Origin: an uncultured Opitutia bacterium
Lineage (GTDB): Bacteria; Verrucomicrobiota; Verrucomicrobiia; Opitutales; Coraliomargaritaceae
Assembly: GCA_937899295.1 (NCBI GenBank)
Contig: CALBPO010000219.1
Location: 1-5,962, forward strand
Length of the DNA: 5,962 bases
Direction of reading: 5' to 3'
A model generated the notes under the pieces. That model did no database searches. It saw only the letters and a program-made list of their open reading frames with translations, and was not told where the DNA came from. Below, piece after piece: positions 5,343 through 5,962 of the stretch. A program made the translations under genes and the position numbers. How positions within the stretch are numbered: position 1 is the stretch's first letter; each line of letters begins with the position of its first letter.

Positions 5343-5962
5343 ATGAGCAGCTCGAAGCAACTTATCATCAACTGTGGCGCAAGCCGAATCACCGCCGCGG
5401 TTGTTTCCTCCAGTGGAGGCGCACTCCAAATCGAGAAATTAGTAACGGAGATTCTAAATTACGACTACTTCAACGACGATGCTTGGTTAGGTGCAGTAGG
5501 TGCCGCTCTGCACACGCTGCACCATCAGCACAAGTTTTCGGGTAATGCTTCTTTCGTTATTCCAGGCAATCAAGTGCTGACTAAGACTATCCGCATTCCG
5601 CACGTCGAGGAGAGCAAGCGGGCGCAGATTATTGCATTTGAAGCACAACAGAATATTCCTTACCCCCTTCACGAAGTTGTCTGGGATAGCCAAGTAGTTG
5701 GGGATGATGGCGTTGAGACTGAAGTGCTCTTTATCGCATGTAAGTCGAATACAATTGAGGATTTCTGCGGAGAAGTTGCCCGCGCAGGTTTTTCAGTCGA
5801 TACGATCAACGCCGCCACTGTACTTGACTATAATGCGATCCAGTACGCATATCCCACCTTGGACGAAGATGTCTTACTCATTAACATTGGTGCACGCTCT
5901 ACAAATTTACTTTTCAAGAATCCTGACGGCTTCTTCGTTCGGAATATCCAACTCGGTGGAAA
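5343..5962 (+). CDS. PilM-like actin-fold ATPase of the pilus-like complex (Amuc_1101-like), 3' end outside window
   Basis: N-terminal 206 residues, open to the window edge; the C-terminal part is missing only because the window stops. PilM is a cytoplasmic actin/FtsA-fold protein that couples ATP binding to the inner-membrane pilus assembly proteins. Seen here: the phosphate-1 loop in LIINCGASRITAAVV (7-21), the family stretch VLTKTIRIPHVEESKRAQII (78-97), then FEAQQNIPYPLHEVVWDSQVV (99-119), matching the PilM pattern EA-x4-IPFPLDEVV-D, and the phosphate-2 loop VLLINIGARSTNLLF (177-191) followed by RNIQLGG. At both loops the usual Asp of D-x-G is Asn (N10, N181). There is no signal peptide or membrane segment, as expected. 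The ATG at 5343 is the only start near the conserved N-terminus; no Shine-Dalgarno is visible. It follows the exported pilus-like gene by 52 bases, likely one operon, with further pilus genes expected beyond the window. Confidence 0.88.
   Translation, partial: MSSSKQLIINCGASRITAAVVSSSGGALQIEKLVTEILNYDYFNDDAWLGAVGAALHTLHHQHKFSGNASFVIPGNQVLTKTIRIPHVEESKRAQIIAFEAQQNIPYPLHEVVWDSQVVGDDGVETEVLFIACKSNTIEDFCGEVARAGFSVDTINAATVLDYNAIQYAYPTLDEDVLLINIGARSTNLLFKNPDGFFVRNIQLGG

Overview
The window looks like ordinary chromosomal DNA of a Gram-negative bacterium, most likely a verrucomicrobium of the Opitutae/Puniceicoccales type. That placement is inferred, not proved. It rests on the right end, where a small exported protein precedes a PilM-like actin-fold ATPase, the arrangement of the Amuc_1102 and Amuc_1101 genes in the Akkermansia pilus-like locus. 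It also fits the lipoprotein and exported proteins, roughly balanced base composition, and the scarcity of well-placed Shine-Dalgarno sequences.

Layout, left to right. Bases 19-522 (minus) encode an exported PrxQ/BCP-type peroxiredoxin. It is divergent, across a 208-base spacer, from a lipoprotein with a TPR-like region, a coiled coil and a C-terminal LysM domain (731-1507, plus). The spacer holds candidate promoters for both genes and a perfect 7+1+7 palindrome close to the lipoprotein start. After a 127-base gap come a cysteine desulfurase of the NifS/IscS class (1635-2783) and recF (2802-3866), 18 bases apart and probably co-transcribed. recF converges on a Nudix hydrolase (3967-4464, minus, GTG start). 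The 100 bases between them hold nested inverted repeats that could act as a bidirectional terminator. The Nudix gene is divergent from the pilus-like genes at 4703-5290 and 5343 to the window end, across 238 bases rich in hairpins.

Functionally the window is a set of housekeeping neighbours: envelope oxidant defence, a peptidoglycan-binding lipoprotein, sulfur mobilisation, recombination repair, nucleotide clean-up and the beginning of a pilus-like secretion/assembly locus. I see no transposon, CRISPR array, tRNA, rRNA, prophage or defence island, and no disrupted gene apart from the PilM-like gene cut by the window edge. No wholly new system is evident. The points most worth following are the PilM-like protein, in which both phosphate-loop aspartates are asparagine, a hairpin that would hide the only Shine-Dalgarno-like sequence ahead of the pilus-like operon, and the palindrome upstream of the LysM lipoprotein.
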